Assembly (NCBI GenBank): GCA_021323155.1
Contig: JAJTCI010000025.1
Span: forward strand, 1 to 13,690
Length of the DNA stretch: 13,690 bases
Direction: 5' to 3'
Source of the DNA: Chitinophagaceae bacterium
Lineage (GTDB): Bacteria; Bacteroidota; Bacteroidia; Chitinophagales; Chitinophagaceae
The translations under genes were made by a program, and so were the position numbers. The notes beneath the pieces are model-generated. The model saw only the letters and a program-made list of their open reading frames with translations, had not been told where the DNA came from and made no database searches. This document shows positions 1 through 6,800 of this stretch, in pieces (within the stretch, counting starts at the first letter, position 1; every line of letters begins with the position of its first letter).

Positions 1-243
1 GGCGTATACAATGCGGTGGCACCAAAGCCGGTTACCAATAAGGAACTCGTGCTGGCCCTTGCAACTAAGTTAAGGGGGAAAGCATTTATCCCAGTCCATG
101 TACCTGCCTTCGCCCTTAAAATGGGCCTTGGCGAGATGAGCGTGGAAGTATTGAAAAGTGCCACGGTCAGCAGTAAAAAGATCAGCGAATCGGGCTTCAC
201 TTTTCTATACCCTACCATTACTGCGGCATTGCATTTGAAGTAG
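1..243 (+). CDS. TIGR01777 family epimerase (SDR superfamily), C-terminal fragment
   Basis: This is the last 80 codons of a gene that begins upstream of the window. The reading frame is open from base 1 and starts GVYNAVAPKPVTNKEL. That motif, the later FALKMGLGEMSVEVL and the ending 'GFTFLYPTITAAL' match the C-terminal DUF1731 region of the YfcH/SDR39U1-like NAD(P)-dependent epimerases. This family is a set of about 300-residue extended short-chain dehydrogenase relatives whose physiological substrate is largely unknown. The Rossmann fold and the catalytic Tyr-Lys pair would lie upstream and cannot be inspected. A GTG at base 16 could open a small frame, but the match to the family continues upstream of it, so it is not the start. 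The stop lies 21 bp before the next gene on the same strand, so the two could be co-transcribed. I am confident of the family and cannot say what the protein acts on. Confidence 0.88.
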   Translation, partial: GVYNAVAPKPVTNKELVLALATKLRGKAFIPVHVPAFALKMGLGEMSVEVLKSATVSSKKISESGFTFLYPTITAALHLK

Positions 244-264
244 CTTCCGGCACACTCATCCGCT

Positions 265-2340
265 ATGCAATTAAATCTATTCAGGCTTGCTTGTCTCAAA
301 GCATGCGTTATTCTTTTTCCAGGTCTGTTATCCGCGCAGTGCATGTCATTTCCCATATCCTTTGATGAAAGGATATCCGCTGCGACTACCATGGTTTTCG
401 GCAAAGTAATAAATCAACATTGTTATAAGGATGGACAGGGTAACATCAATACCATTAACACTATCTCAGTAGATGCCTGGATAAAAAACGGCCAACGCGC
501 GAATGAACTGTACGTAATAACAGTGGGGGGTGTGTTGGGCAACCAGGCCCAGGTAAGTTTTCCTGCTATACAACTGCAGAAAGGGCAGCGATATTTCCTG
601 ATGTTGGAGGGCAATAACTTATTACTTGACGATAAGACCCTTCGCTCCACGGATCCCGCTAAACCGCAGGCGTTTCCCTACGCGGATGCGCAGGGTGCAT
701 GGCAATACCGTGAAGGGAAATTTCACGATGCATTTAATGGAAGCCCGTTGACTGAAAAAGATCTTATTGACCGATTGGGTGAGAAAGGGTACAAAGCGGT
801 GAAGCCGGATGGCACGGCTTACATCGCCCGGGAAGAGGCAGGCCGTACCGGACAAACCAATGACGTTACTTCTTTCAGTCCAAACCCTACTGATGCAGGA
901 ACCATAGACGCGAATGATTTTTTAACCATCAACGGTTCTGGTTTTGGCAGCTCCCCCGGAACAGTCCAGTTCCCTAATGCGGATAACGGTGGTTCTACTT
1001 TTATTTTTCCTCCGAATACCACGGATTATGTTTCATGGACTGACAACCAGATAGTCGTAAAGGTGCCAACTGGTTCCAGTACGAACGCGGGAAGCGGGAA
1101 TTTTTTGGTAAATGGCGTGTTCTCTTCGCCGCAGCCGCTGACTGTACGGTATTCTCATATTTCGATCAACAGTGATTTCAGTGGGTTTCCATCAGCCACC
1201 CGCCAGCGATACTACCTGCGCAATATGGACGGGCTCGGCGGGTATGTATTCAGCTACAACACCAACTTCACATTGAATGTTCCGGCTACCGCTGCGTTTG
1301 AACGTGCACTCAACACCTGGCGGTGCAGTACCGGGATCAATTGGCGTACCGGTGGCACCACCGCAAGTGGCTATGCCGATGACAATGAAAACGTGGTGTT
1401 CTTCGACGGGTCGTTGCCTGCAGGTGTACTGGCGCGAGCAACCAGCAGGTTCAGTGGAAGTGCAACCGGAAGTTGTAACCTGTTCAACACTGTGTGGTGG
1501 CTTGAGGAGATCGATGTTCAGGTTAAATCTACAGGGGTCACCTGGCAATACGGGCCTGCACTCGCGACGGGCGCGCAGTTTGATTTTGAAACCGTGGTCC
1601 TGCATGAACTCGGTCACGCGCATGGCCTGGGACACCGGATCGCGCCGGGGCAGCTGATGCATTATACAATAGCCAATGCAAGCAATGTGCGGATACCAGC
1701 CGAAGAAGAAAAGCAGGGTGGCAGGGATAAGATCGCGTATAGCACCACGCCTACCTGTTTCAATCCTTCCGGCAGCGGTACACCAATGGTCGCTAGTTCT
1801 CTGGTTGGATGCACACTACCCCTGACACTGGTGAGCTTTAGCGGCGAAGCGAAGCGATACGGTGGAGAACTGAAGTGGAAAACCCAGAATGAAGTGAACA
1901 CCGACCGTTTTGAAATACAAAGAAGCAGTAATGGTGCAGACTTTACCACCATTGGTATCGTGCGCGCTGGAGGTAACTCCTCAATTGAGCATACTTACGC
2001 GTATGTTGATGGGTCGATGAAACCGGGCCTGAATTATTACCGGCTGAAGATGATCGATAAAGACGGGAAGTTGGACTACTCGGCAACTATACTATTGAGA
2101 TTGAACGCTGCGCTTGCCAGCCTTGTGATTTACCCTAACCCGGTGAAGAGTGAATTGCAGCTAACGTCCACTGCCAGGAGTACGCTGCGCCTTATTGATA
2201 TTAACGGGAAGCTGATCCTGGTGATCAATGTTGAACCCGGATTGAATAAGATCAACATCAATAATATTAGTGATGGCTTCTACTACCTGCGGGATGAACT
2301 CAATGGAACTACAGCCAGGTTGGTCATCAGCCGCAAATAA
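265..2340 (+). CDS. Secreted matrixin-like zinc metalloprotease with TIG-like domain and T9SS sorting domain
   Basis: A predicted extracellular protease of 691 residues, exported by Sec and then by the type IX system. Residues 1-24 form a signal peptide ending LLSAQ. Residues 25-170 form a beta-rich module I cannot name with confidence; its 'FDERISAATTMVFGKVI' opening resembles N-terminal modules of other bacterial secreted metalloproteases. Residues 199-295 look like an IPT/TIG Ig-like domain (ITSFSPNP-type opening, 'TINGSGFGSSPGTVQF'). Residues 300-490 are the catalytic domain. HELGHAHGLGH at 447-457 is a perfect HExxHxxGxxH zinc site with catalytic E448, and 'QLMHYT' supplies the Met-turn at M465. 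Residues 518-610 are a fibronectin-like segment common just before T9SS signals (LPLTLVSFSG... YYRLKMIDKDG). Residues 620-691 are the type A sorting domain (VIYPNPV, then a K-terminal tail). Start: the ATG directly precedes the signal peptide. Exact substrate unknown; family assignment is firm, domain edges approximate. Confidence 0.92.
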   Translation: MQLNLFRLACLKACVILFPGLLSAQCMSFPISFDERISAATTMVFGKVINQHCYKDGQGNINTINTISVDAWIKNGQRANELYVITVGGVLGNQAQVSFPAIQLQKGQRYFLMLEGNNLLLDDKTLRSTDPAKPQAFPYADAQGAWQYREGKFHDAFNGSPLTEKDLIDRLGEKGYKAVKPDGTAYIAREEAGRTGQTNDVTSFSPNPTDAGTIDANDFLTINGSGFGSSPGTVQFPNADNGGSTFIFPPNTTDYVSWTDNQIVVKVPTGSSTNAGSGNFLVNGVFSSPQPLTVRYSHISINSDFSGFPSATRQRYYLRNMDGLGGYVFSYNTNFTLNVPATAAFERALNTWRCSTGINWRTGGTTASGYADDNENVVFFDGSLPAGVLARATSRFSGSATGSCNLFNTVWWLEEIDVQVKSTGVTWQYGPALATGAQFDFETVVLHELGHAHGLGHRIAPGQLMHYTIANASNVRIPAEEEKQGGRDKIAYSTTPTCFNPSGSGTPMVASSLVGCTLPLTLVSFSGEAKRYGGELKWKTQNEVNTDRFEIQRSSNGADFTTIGIVRAGGNSSIEHTYAYVDGSMKPGLNYYRLKMIDKDGKLDYSATILLRLNAALASLVIYPNPVKSELQLTSTARSTLRLIDINGKLILVINVEPGLNKININNISDGFYYLRDELNGTTARLVISRK

Positions 2341-2368
2341 AAAAAGCCGTCGTTAGACGGCTTTTTTT
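2341..2368. terminator. Bidirectional rho-independent terminator between convergent genes
   Basis: The arms AAAAAGCCGTC (2341-2351) and GACGGCTTTTT (2356-2366) pair perfectly around a GTTA loop, and seven T residues run from 2362 to 2368 on the + strand. On the - strand the complement of the 5' A-run also gives a T-run, so the structure can end transcription from both the metalloprotease and the convergent ABC permease, whose stop is only 2 bp away. Confidence 0.9.
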
Positions 2369-2369
2369 G

Positions 2370-3179
2370 TCACAGGTCATCCTTTTGAAACTTCCGGTAG
2401 CTCAGTAAAGCAAACAGGCCGATATAGGCGATACAGGCGATTAGCAGGTACTTAAAGTCAGGCCGGCTGATATATGCTTCCTGGATGCCTTCGAATACAG
2501 GGGCGGTGATCAACGCGTCGGCACTTTCAACTGGCAGGAAATAACCTACGTGTTGCAGGTAATAGCGGATCACCATGAACAGTATGTTCTCGAGTATCAC
2601 CACGTATAGAAAGTATACACCGATCGAAATTCCACTTCGCTTAAATAGCACGGAAAATAATAAAGCAAACAGGCAATAGTTTAAGCATTGCAGGAAAGCA
2701 TAGCCGATGTATTCCATTTTATAGGTCGTGAACGGCTTATCCCCTATGTAACCAAAGATCAGCGCCGTTATGGCCACCATGACGGTCGCTACCACGGCCA
2801 TCGCCAGGACAAAAAGGATCTTTGAAGTGATAAACTGGCTTCGCGTCATGCCATCGATCAGGTTCTGGCGATGTGTTTTAAAACTGAATTCGTTTGTAAA
2901 AAGAATGATGGTGAGCAACCCTGGAATGATCAGCAGGTAGCTGCTTATCTGGCTGACCATTTGCCAGACCTGTGGGAACTCATACGGTGGATTCCCGATG
3001 AGCCATTTGATGGCGTCACCCTGAGGATTCTTCCGTAACTCCTCGTGGAATACGGCATCCTGGATCACGTAAATGATATAATTGGCGCCGACAATACTGA
3101 TAAGGTATAGGATGAACAGTATCCAGAAGGTGCGGTAATTTTTTATTTTAAGCCATTCAAGTTTTAACAGATGCAGCAT
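2370..3179 (-). CDS. ABC-2 type transporter permease
   Basis: A 269-residue integral membrane protein, the likely channel partner of the ATPase encoded just upstream. About six hydrophobic segments can be read, near residues 18-38, 78-95, 120-145, 155-180, 185-205 and 244-260. After the second segment, residues 96-120 carry NEFSFKTHRQNLIDGMTRSQ, the E...R-Q-x-x-I-x-G-x-(S/T)-R pattern typical of the first cytoplasmic coupling region in ABC-2 permeases of the bacitracin/lantibiotic/gliding-motility type. The loop between segments 1 and 2 (about 40-75) is polar and probably extracellular. The start ATG lies 26 bp after the ATPase stop, so the pair is almost certainly one operon. The transported substrate cannot be told from the sequence; export of a peptide, antibiotic or lipid-linked compound is the usual role of this family. 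Confidence 0.88.
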   Translation of the reverse strand: MLHLLKLEWLKIKNYRTFWILFILYLISIVGANYIIYVIQDAVFHEELRKNPQGDAIKWLIGNPPYEFPQVWQMVSQISSYLLIIPGLLTIILFTNEFSFKTHRQNLIDGMTRSQFITSKILFVLAMAVVATVMVAITALIFGYIGDKPFTTYKMEYIGYAFLQCLNYCLFALLFSVLFKRSGISIGVYFLYVVILENILFMVIRYYLQHVGYFLPVESADALITAPVFEGIQEAYISRPDFKYLLIACIAYIGLFALLSYRKFQKDDL

Positions 3180-3205
3180 GGTTGTATGTTTTGTACTGAA
3201 GTAGG

Positions 3206-4111
3206 TTAACGATCACTTTGAGTTCCGGTCAGTTCGAAGAATTTACTTTCCAGGCTCTTCTTTTTGAGCTGGAGATGATTTAGTACCACACCATTATTAA
3301 AACAATGCTGGTTCATCGCCTCAAGTTTCGCGGTGCCGACCGGGTAAAATACCTGCAGGCCGTTATCGCTATGTTTGATGTGTGAATACCCACCATATCC
3401 GGTGATCACCTGCTCGAGTTTCGCAAGGTCGCTCGCGGATATTTCAATGATGTCTTCATTCACCAGCACCTCGTCTACATGGCCCGCAGCCAGCAGCTCG
3501 CCTTTTTTCAGGATGGCCACGTGGGTGCAGACTTTCTCCACTTCATCCAGTAAGTGACTGGCCATGATGATGGTCTTTCCCTCTTTCGCCAGCTTTTTGA
3601 TGAGTTCCCTGATCTCCGCGATACCAACCGGGTCGAGGCCATTCGTCGGTTCGTCAAATATCAACACCTCGGGGTCACCCAACAGCGCGGAGGCGATCGC
3701 AAGACGTTGCTTCATTCCCAAAGAATAGGTGCGGAACTTACTGGTCTTACGCTGTAGCAGGTTCACGCGCTCAAGCACGCTATCCACCTGGTTTTGCCCT
3801 TTACCTTTTATCTCCGCCGCGATCTTAAGGTTTCTTTCACCTGAGAGGAAATGATAAAAGTTCGGTGTTTCCAGCAGGGTGCCGATACCCTTACGGACAT
3901 CCGCCGAGGGATCCTGGCCGCGCAACTTAAAACTCCCGGTGGTCGGGCGAAGAATGTCCAGCGTGATGCCAAGTAAAGTAGTTTTCCCGCTCCCATTAGG
4001 TCCCAGGATGCCAAAAACGCTGCCGGCCGGCACTTCGAAAGAAACATTATTCAAAGCCCGGATCCTTCCGTAGTTCTTGGAAATGCCATTTAATGATAGT
4101 ACAGTATTCAC
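3206..4111 (-). CDS. ABC transporter ATP-binding protein (BcrA/CcmA-like)
   Basis: A 301-residue cytoplasmic ATPase that powers the permease encoded next to it. Visible motifs are Walker A GPNGSGKTT at 37-45, signature SLGMKQR at 130-136, Walker B EVLIFDEP at 148-155 with catalytic E154, D-loop 'NGLDP' and switch H186 in 'MASHLLDE'. The Q-loop glutamine is replaced by glutamate (E81 in LLETPNFYHFL), a substitution I associate with the BcrA-like drug-export subfamily. The C-terminal 80 residues, ending 'KSLESKFFELT', are the accessory domain usual in this subfamily. The start codon is GTG. An in-frame TAA lies seven codons upstream and no ATG precedes the conserved 'LSLNGISKNYG' strand, so GTG at 4109-4111 is the best start. 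The 187-bp gap to the upstream fused dehydrogenase gene leaves room for an own promoter, although no good -7 element stands out. Confidence 0.93.
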   Translation of the reverse strand: MNTVLSLNGISKNYGRIRALNNVSFEVPAGSVFGILGPNGSGKTTLLGITLDILRPTTGSFKLRGQDPSADVRKGIGTLLETPNFYHFLSGERNLKIAAEIKGKGQNQVDSVLERVNLLQRKTSKFRTYSLGMKQRLAIASALLGDPEVLIFDEPTNGLDPVGIAEIRELIKKLAKEGKTIIMASHLLDEVEKVCTHVAILKKGELLAAGHVDEVLVNEDIIEISASDLAKLEQVITGYGGYSHIKHSDNGLQVFYPVGTAKLEAMNQHCFNNGVVLNHLQLKKKSLESKFFELTGTQSDR

Positions 4112-4298
4112 AGTCGTTTCGATTGGTTAGGAAGTGAAAATAGCTGATTTTGGAAAAGTGAATGAAGAATTCTGGACCAATCGCCCGATTGTATCAACGA
4201 AAGGGCTGACATACCTCGGTTGCCTGCTAATGGCGGTTCTTATCAGTAGTGGCCGGGAACAGGTGGTTGGAATTATGCAGCAGGATACTCGCCAGGCG

Positions 4299-6704
4299 CT
4301 AATTTCTAACCGGCTTCCCTGTCTTAAGGACAGACTGGATCCTTTCAAGCGTTTTCCTTTCCCCGCATAGACTTAAGAACGCTTCGCGTTCCAGGTCGAG
4401 TAAGTACTGTTCCGACACCAACGATTGTTCGCTCAGGTCCCCACCGCACATCACGTACGCGAGTTTGCGTGCAACCACCGCATCGTGATCCGTTGCATAA
4501 CCGGCCCGCCACATACCGTTGATGCCAGCGTACAACGCGCCAAGCGCGGAACGGCCAAGGACCTTAATATCTTTTCGTTGCACCGGGGTAACATACCCCT
4601 GGTCGTATAATTCTGTTACTGCTTTCTTTGCTTCCACGATACGCCTTGATTGGTTGATCACCACCTCGTCAAGGCCTTTCCTCAGTATGCCAAGATCGTA
4701 ACCTTCCAGCCCGGATGTAGCTACTTTGGCCGTCGCGATGGTAAGAAACCTGTTTTTTAACGTGATGGTTTCCGGTTCATCTTCATGCATTTCATCCGCC
4801 GCCCGCAACACAAATTCTTTTGTGCCTCCGCCGCCGGGGATCAGGCCAACACCCAATTCCACAAGGCCGATATAAGTTTCCGCCGCCGCGCAGATTTTGT
4901 CCGCATGCAGGTTCATCTCGCATCCACCACCCAGCGTAAGACCATGAGGTGCTACCACTACCGGCACCGACGAATAGCGCACACGCATCATCGTGTTCTG
5001 GAACATACGAATAGCCATATCCAGTTCGTCATATTCCTGCTCGACGGCGAACATGAAGATCATACCCACGTTCGCGCCCGCGCTGAAATTCGGGCCATCA
5101 TTCGCGATCACCAGCCCTTTGAATTTTTCTTCTGCTATCGCGATCGACCGTTGCACTCCTTCCAGCACTTCACCACCGATGCTGTTCATCTTAGTACTCC
5201 ATTCAAGGGCGGCCACGCCATCTCCGGTGTCGTACAGTCTGCACGCGCTGTTCTTCCAGACCGTTTTGTCGCTGTAATTATTTAAAATGATAAACGACTC
5301 GCCGCCGGGGATCTCCTTATATGATTTTGTTGTGGTATCGTAGTAAAGGCGTTTGCCATTTTCAGTTTTGTAAAAACTGGTGTTGCCGGCCGCGATCATC
5401 TCCTCCACCCAGGGAGCTACTTTAACACCGGCAGCTTTCATGGCTTCGGTGGTTTTAGCGACACCGATAACGTCCCAGCTTTCGAAAGGTCCTATCTCCC
5501 ATCCAAAGCCTGCTTTCATCGCGTCATCTACCCGGTATAGTTCATCGCTGATCTCCGGTATACGGAAAGAAATATATGAAAAGAGACTATTGTGAAACGC
5601 CCGGTAGAATTCACCGGCCTTGTCCTGGCCACCGGCCAGTATTTTCAATCGTTGTTTCAGATCCTCTACCGGCTTGGCAGCTTCAAGCGTCGCAAACTTT
5701 GGTTTGTTACGCTTCCCATACTCGAGTGTCTTGAGGTCGAGCACCTGGATCTCCTTTTCCTGTTTTTGCTCTTCAGGACTCCCTGATGTTAATGGTAATT
5801 TTATCTTCTTAAAAAAGCCCTGCCCGGTTTTATCGCCCAGCCAGTTGGTGGAGATCATTTTCTCCAGCCATCCTGGTATTTGGAATACGTCTTTTGCTTC
5901 GTCGTTGGGACAATTTTCTCCAACACCTTTTGCGACCTTCACGAGCGTATCGATGCCCACTACATCAGCCGTTCTGAATGTAGCCGATTTGGGCCTGCCC
6001 GCGATCGGGCCCGTCAGCACGTCTATTTCATCGATGCTCAAACCCAGTTGCTCCATCAGGTGAAATATGCTCATGATGCTGAAGACACCGATGCGGTTTG
6101 CAATAAACGCGGGGGTGTCTTTCGCAAGAACCGTCGTCTTCCCAAGGAAGAGATCGCCGTAATGCATCAAAAAATCCGTTACGGCAGGGTCAGTATCCGG
6201 TGTGGGTATGATCTCCAGTAACCGCAGGTAACGTGGCGGATTAAAGAAGTGCGTTCCACAGAAGTTTTTCCTGAAGTCGTCGCTTCTGCCTTGAGATAAA
6301 AGGTGAATGGGGATGCCCGAAGTATTGGAGGTGATCAGCGATCCCTCTTTCCGGTACTGCTCCACCTTCTCATATACCTGTTGTTTGATGTCGAGTCGCT
6401 CTACCACCACTTCGATCACCCAGTCGCACAGGCCAATATCCTTCATGTTGTCGTCGAAGTTGCCGGTCGTGATGCGTTTCACCACCTCCTTGCTATATAC
6501 CGGGGAAGGATTGCTTGTAAGCGCCGCCTGTAAAGCGTCATTCACGATCTTGTTTTTTGCGGCAGCCTTCGCATCAGGCGGAACATCCTTCGGTACAATG
6601 TCGAGTAGCAACACCTGCACCCCGATACCCGCGAAATGACAAGCGATCCGGCTACCCATTACACCACTTCCAAGGACAGCAACTTTCTTGATAATTCTTT
6701 TCAT
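4299..6704 (-). CDS. fadN: Fused 3-hydroxyacyl-CoA dehydrogenase / enoyl-CoA hydratase (FadN type)
   Basis: An 801-residue bifunctional fatty acid beta-oxidation enzyme that hydrates trans-2-enoyl-CoA and oxidises the resulting 3-hydroxyacyl-CoA with NAD+. The dehydrogenase is N-terminal. It shows the NAD-binding GSGVMGS at 12-18, SNTSG at 126-130, catalytic H152 in 'CGTHFFNPPRYLRLLEIIP' with its partner E164, and N203. The helical dehydrogenase C-terminal domain extends to about residue 430. The crotonase domain follows from about 490: an oxyanion segment NFSAGANVG near 539-547, then 'GLTLGGGCEM' and 'GLVELGVGLIPGGGGTKE' with the two catalytic acids E596 and E616, exactly 20 apart as in classical enoyl-CoA hydratases. 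The domain order (dehydrogenase first) and length match Bacillus FadN (YusL) rather than FadB/FadJ, where the hydratase comes first. The thiolase (fadA) and acyl-CoA dehydrogenase (fadE) that often accompany it are not neighbours here. Start ATG at 6702-6704 fits the Rossmann strand directly. Confidence 0.95.
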   Translation of the reverse strand: MKRIIKKVAVLGSGVMGSRIACHFAGIGVQVLLLDIVPKDVPPDAKAAAKNKIVNDALQAALTSNPSPVYSKEVVKRITTGNFDDNMKDIGLCDWVIEVVVERLDIKQQVYEKVEQYRKEGSLITSNTSGIPIHLLSQGRSDDFRKNFCGTHFFNPPRYLRLLEIIPTPDTDPAVTDFLMHYGDLFLGKTTVLAKDTPAFIANRIGVFSIMSIFHLMEQLGLSIDEIDVLTGPIAGRPKSATFRTADVVGIDTLVKVAKGVGENCPNDEAKDVFQIPGWLEKMISTNWLGDKTGQGFFKKIKLPLTSGSPEEQKQEKEIQVLDLKTLEYGKRNKPKFATLEAAKPVEDLKQRLKILAGGQDKAGEFYRAFHNSLFSYISFRIPEISDELYRVDDAMKAGFGWEIGPFESWDVIGVAKTTEAMKAAGVKVAPWVEEMIAAGNTSFYKTENGKRLYYDTTTKSYKEIPGGESFIILNNYSDKTVWKNSACRLYDTGDGVAALEWSTKMNSIGGEVLEGVQRSIAIAEEKFKGLVIANDGPNFSAGANVGMIFMFAVEQEYDELDMAIRMFQNTMMRVRYSSVPVVVAPHGLTLGGGCEMNLHADKICAAAETYIGLVELGVGLIPGGGGTKEFVLRAADEMHEDEPETITLKNRFLTIATAKVATSGLEGYDLGILRKGLDEVVINQSRRIVEAKKAVTELYDQGYVTPVQRKDIKVLGRSALGALYAGINGMWRAGYATDHDAVVARKLAYVMCGGDLSEQSLVSEQYLLDLEREAFLSLCGERKTLERIQSVLKTGKPVRN

Positions 6705-6745
6705 GACTGGAAATTAGTTAGCTATGCAACTATTTACCGAAGATA

Positions 6746-6781
6746 ATAAAAAACCCGCCTGGATGAAGGTCCGGGCGGGTT
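6746..6781 (-). terminator. Rho-independent terminator of metG
   Basis: Read on the - strand, a GC-rich stem follows the metG stop by about 19 bp: AACCCGCCCGGA (6781-6770) pairs with TCCAGGCGGGTT (6763-6752) over 12 positions including one G-U pair, around a six-base loop. A T-rich tract (TTTTTTATTAT) follows immediately. It separates metG from the fused dehydrogenase/hydratase gene, so the latter needs its own promoter in the roughly 45 bp that remain. Confidence 0.88.
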
Positions 6782-6800
6782 GCTTAATATGTCGTTTCAA

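Noticed and set aside
1192..1662. A 156-codon antisense frame within the metalloprotease catalytic domain
   Set aside because: The + strand carries the signal peptide, zinc site and sorting domain in one frame; the antisense frame shows no start signal or domain.
4120..4183. Inverted repeat CGATTGGT ... ACCAATCG upstream of the ABC ATPase
   Set aside because: Eight-base arms 48 bp apart are expected by chance in a region of this size, and the spacing suits neither a terminator nor a simple operator.
4134..4370. A 78-codon + strand frame starting with GTG in the gap before the ABC ATPase
   Set aside because: It overlaps the 3' end of the fused dehydrogenase gene in antisense, has no recognisable domain and no convincing promoter.
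4785..5285. Long + strand frame antisense to the fused dehydrogenase/hydratase
   Set aside because: It is a shadow of a clearly coding - strand frame; its translation is low-complexity in H, R and F and matches nothing.
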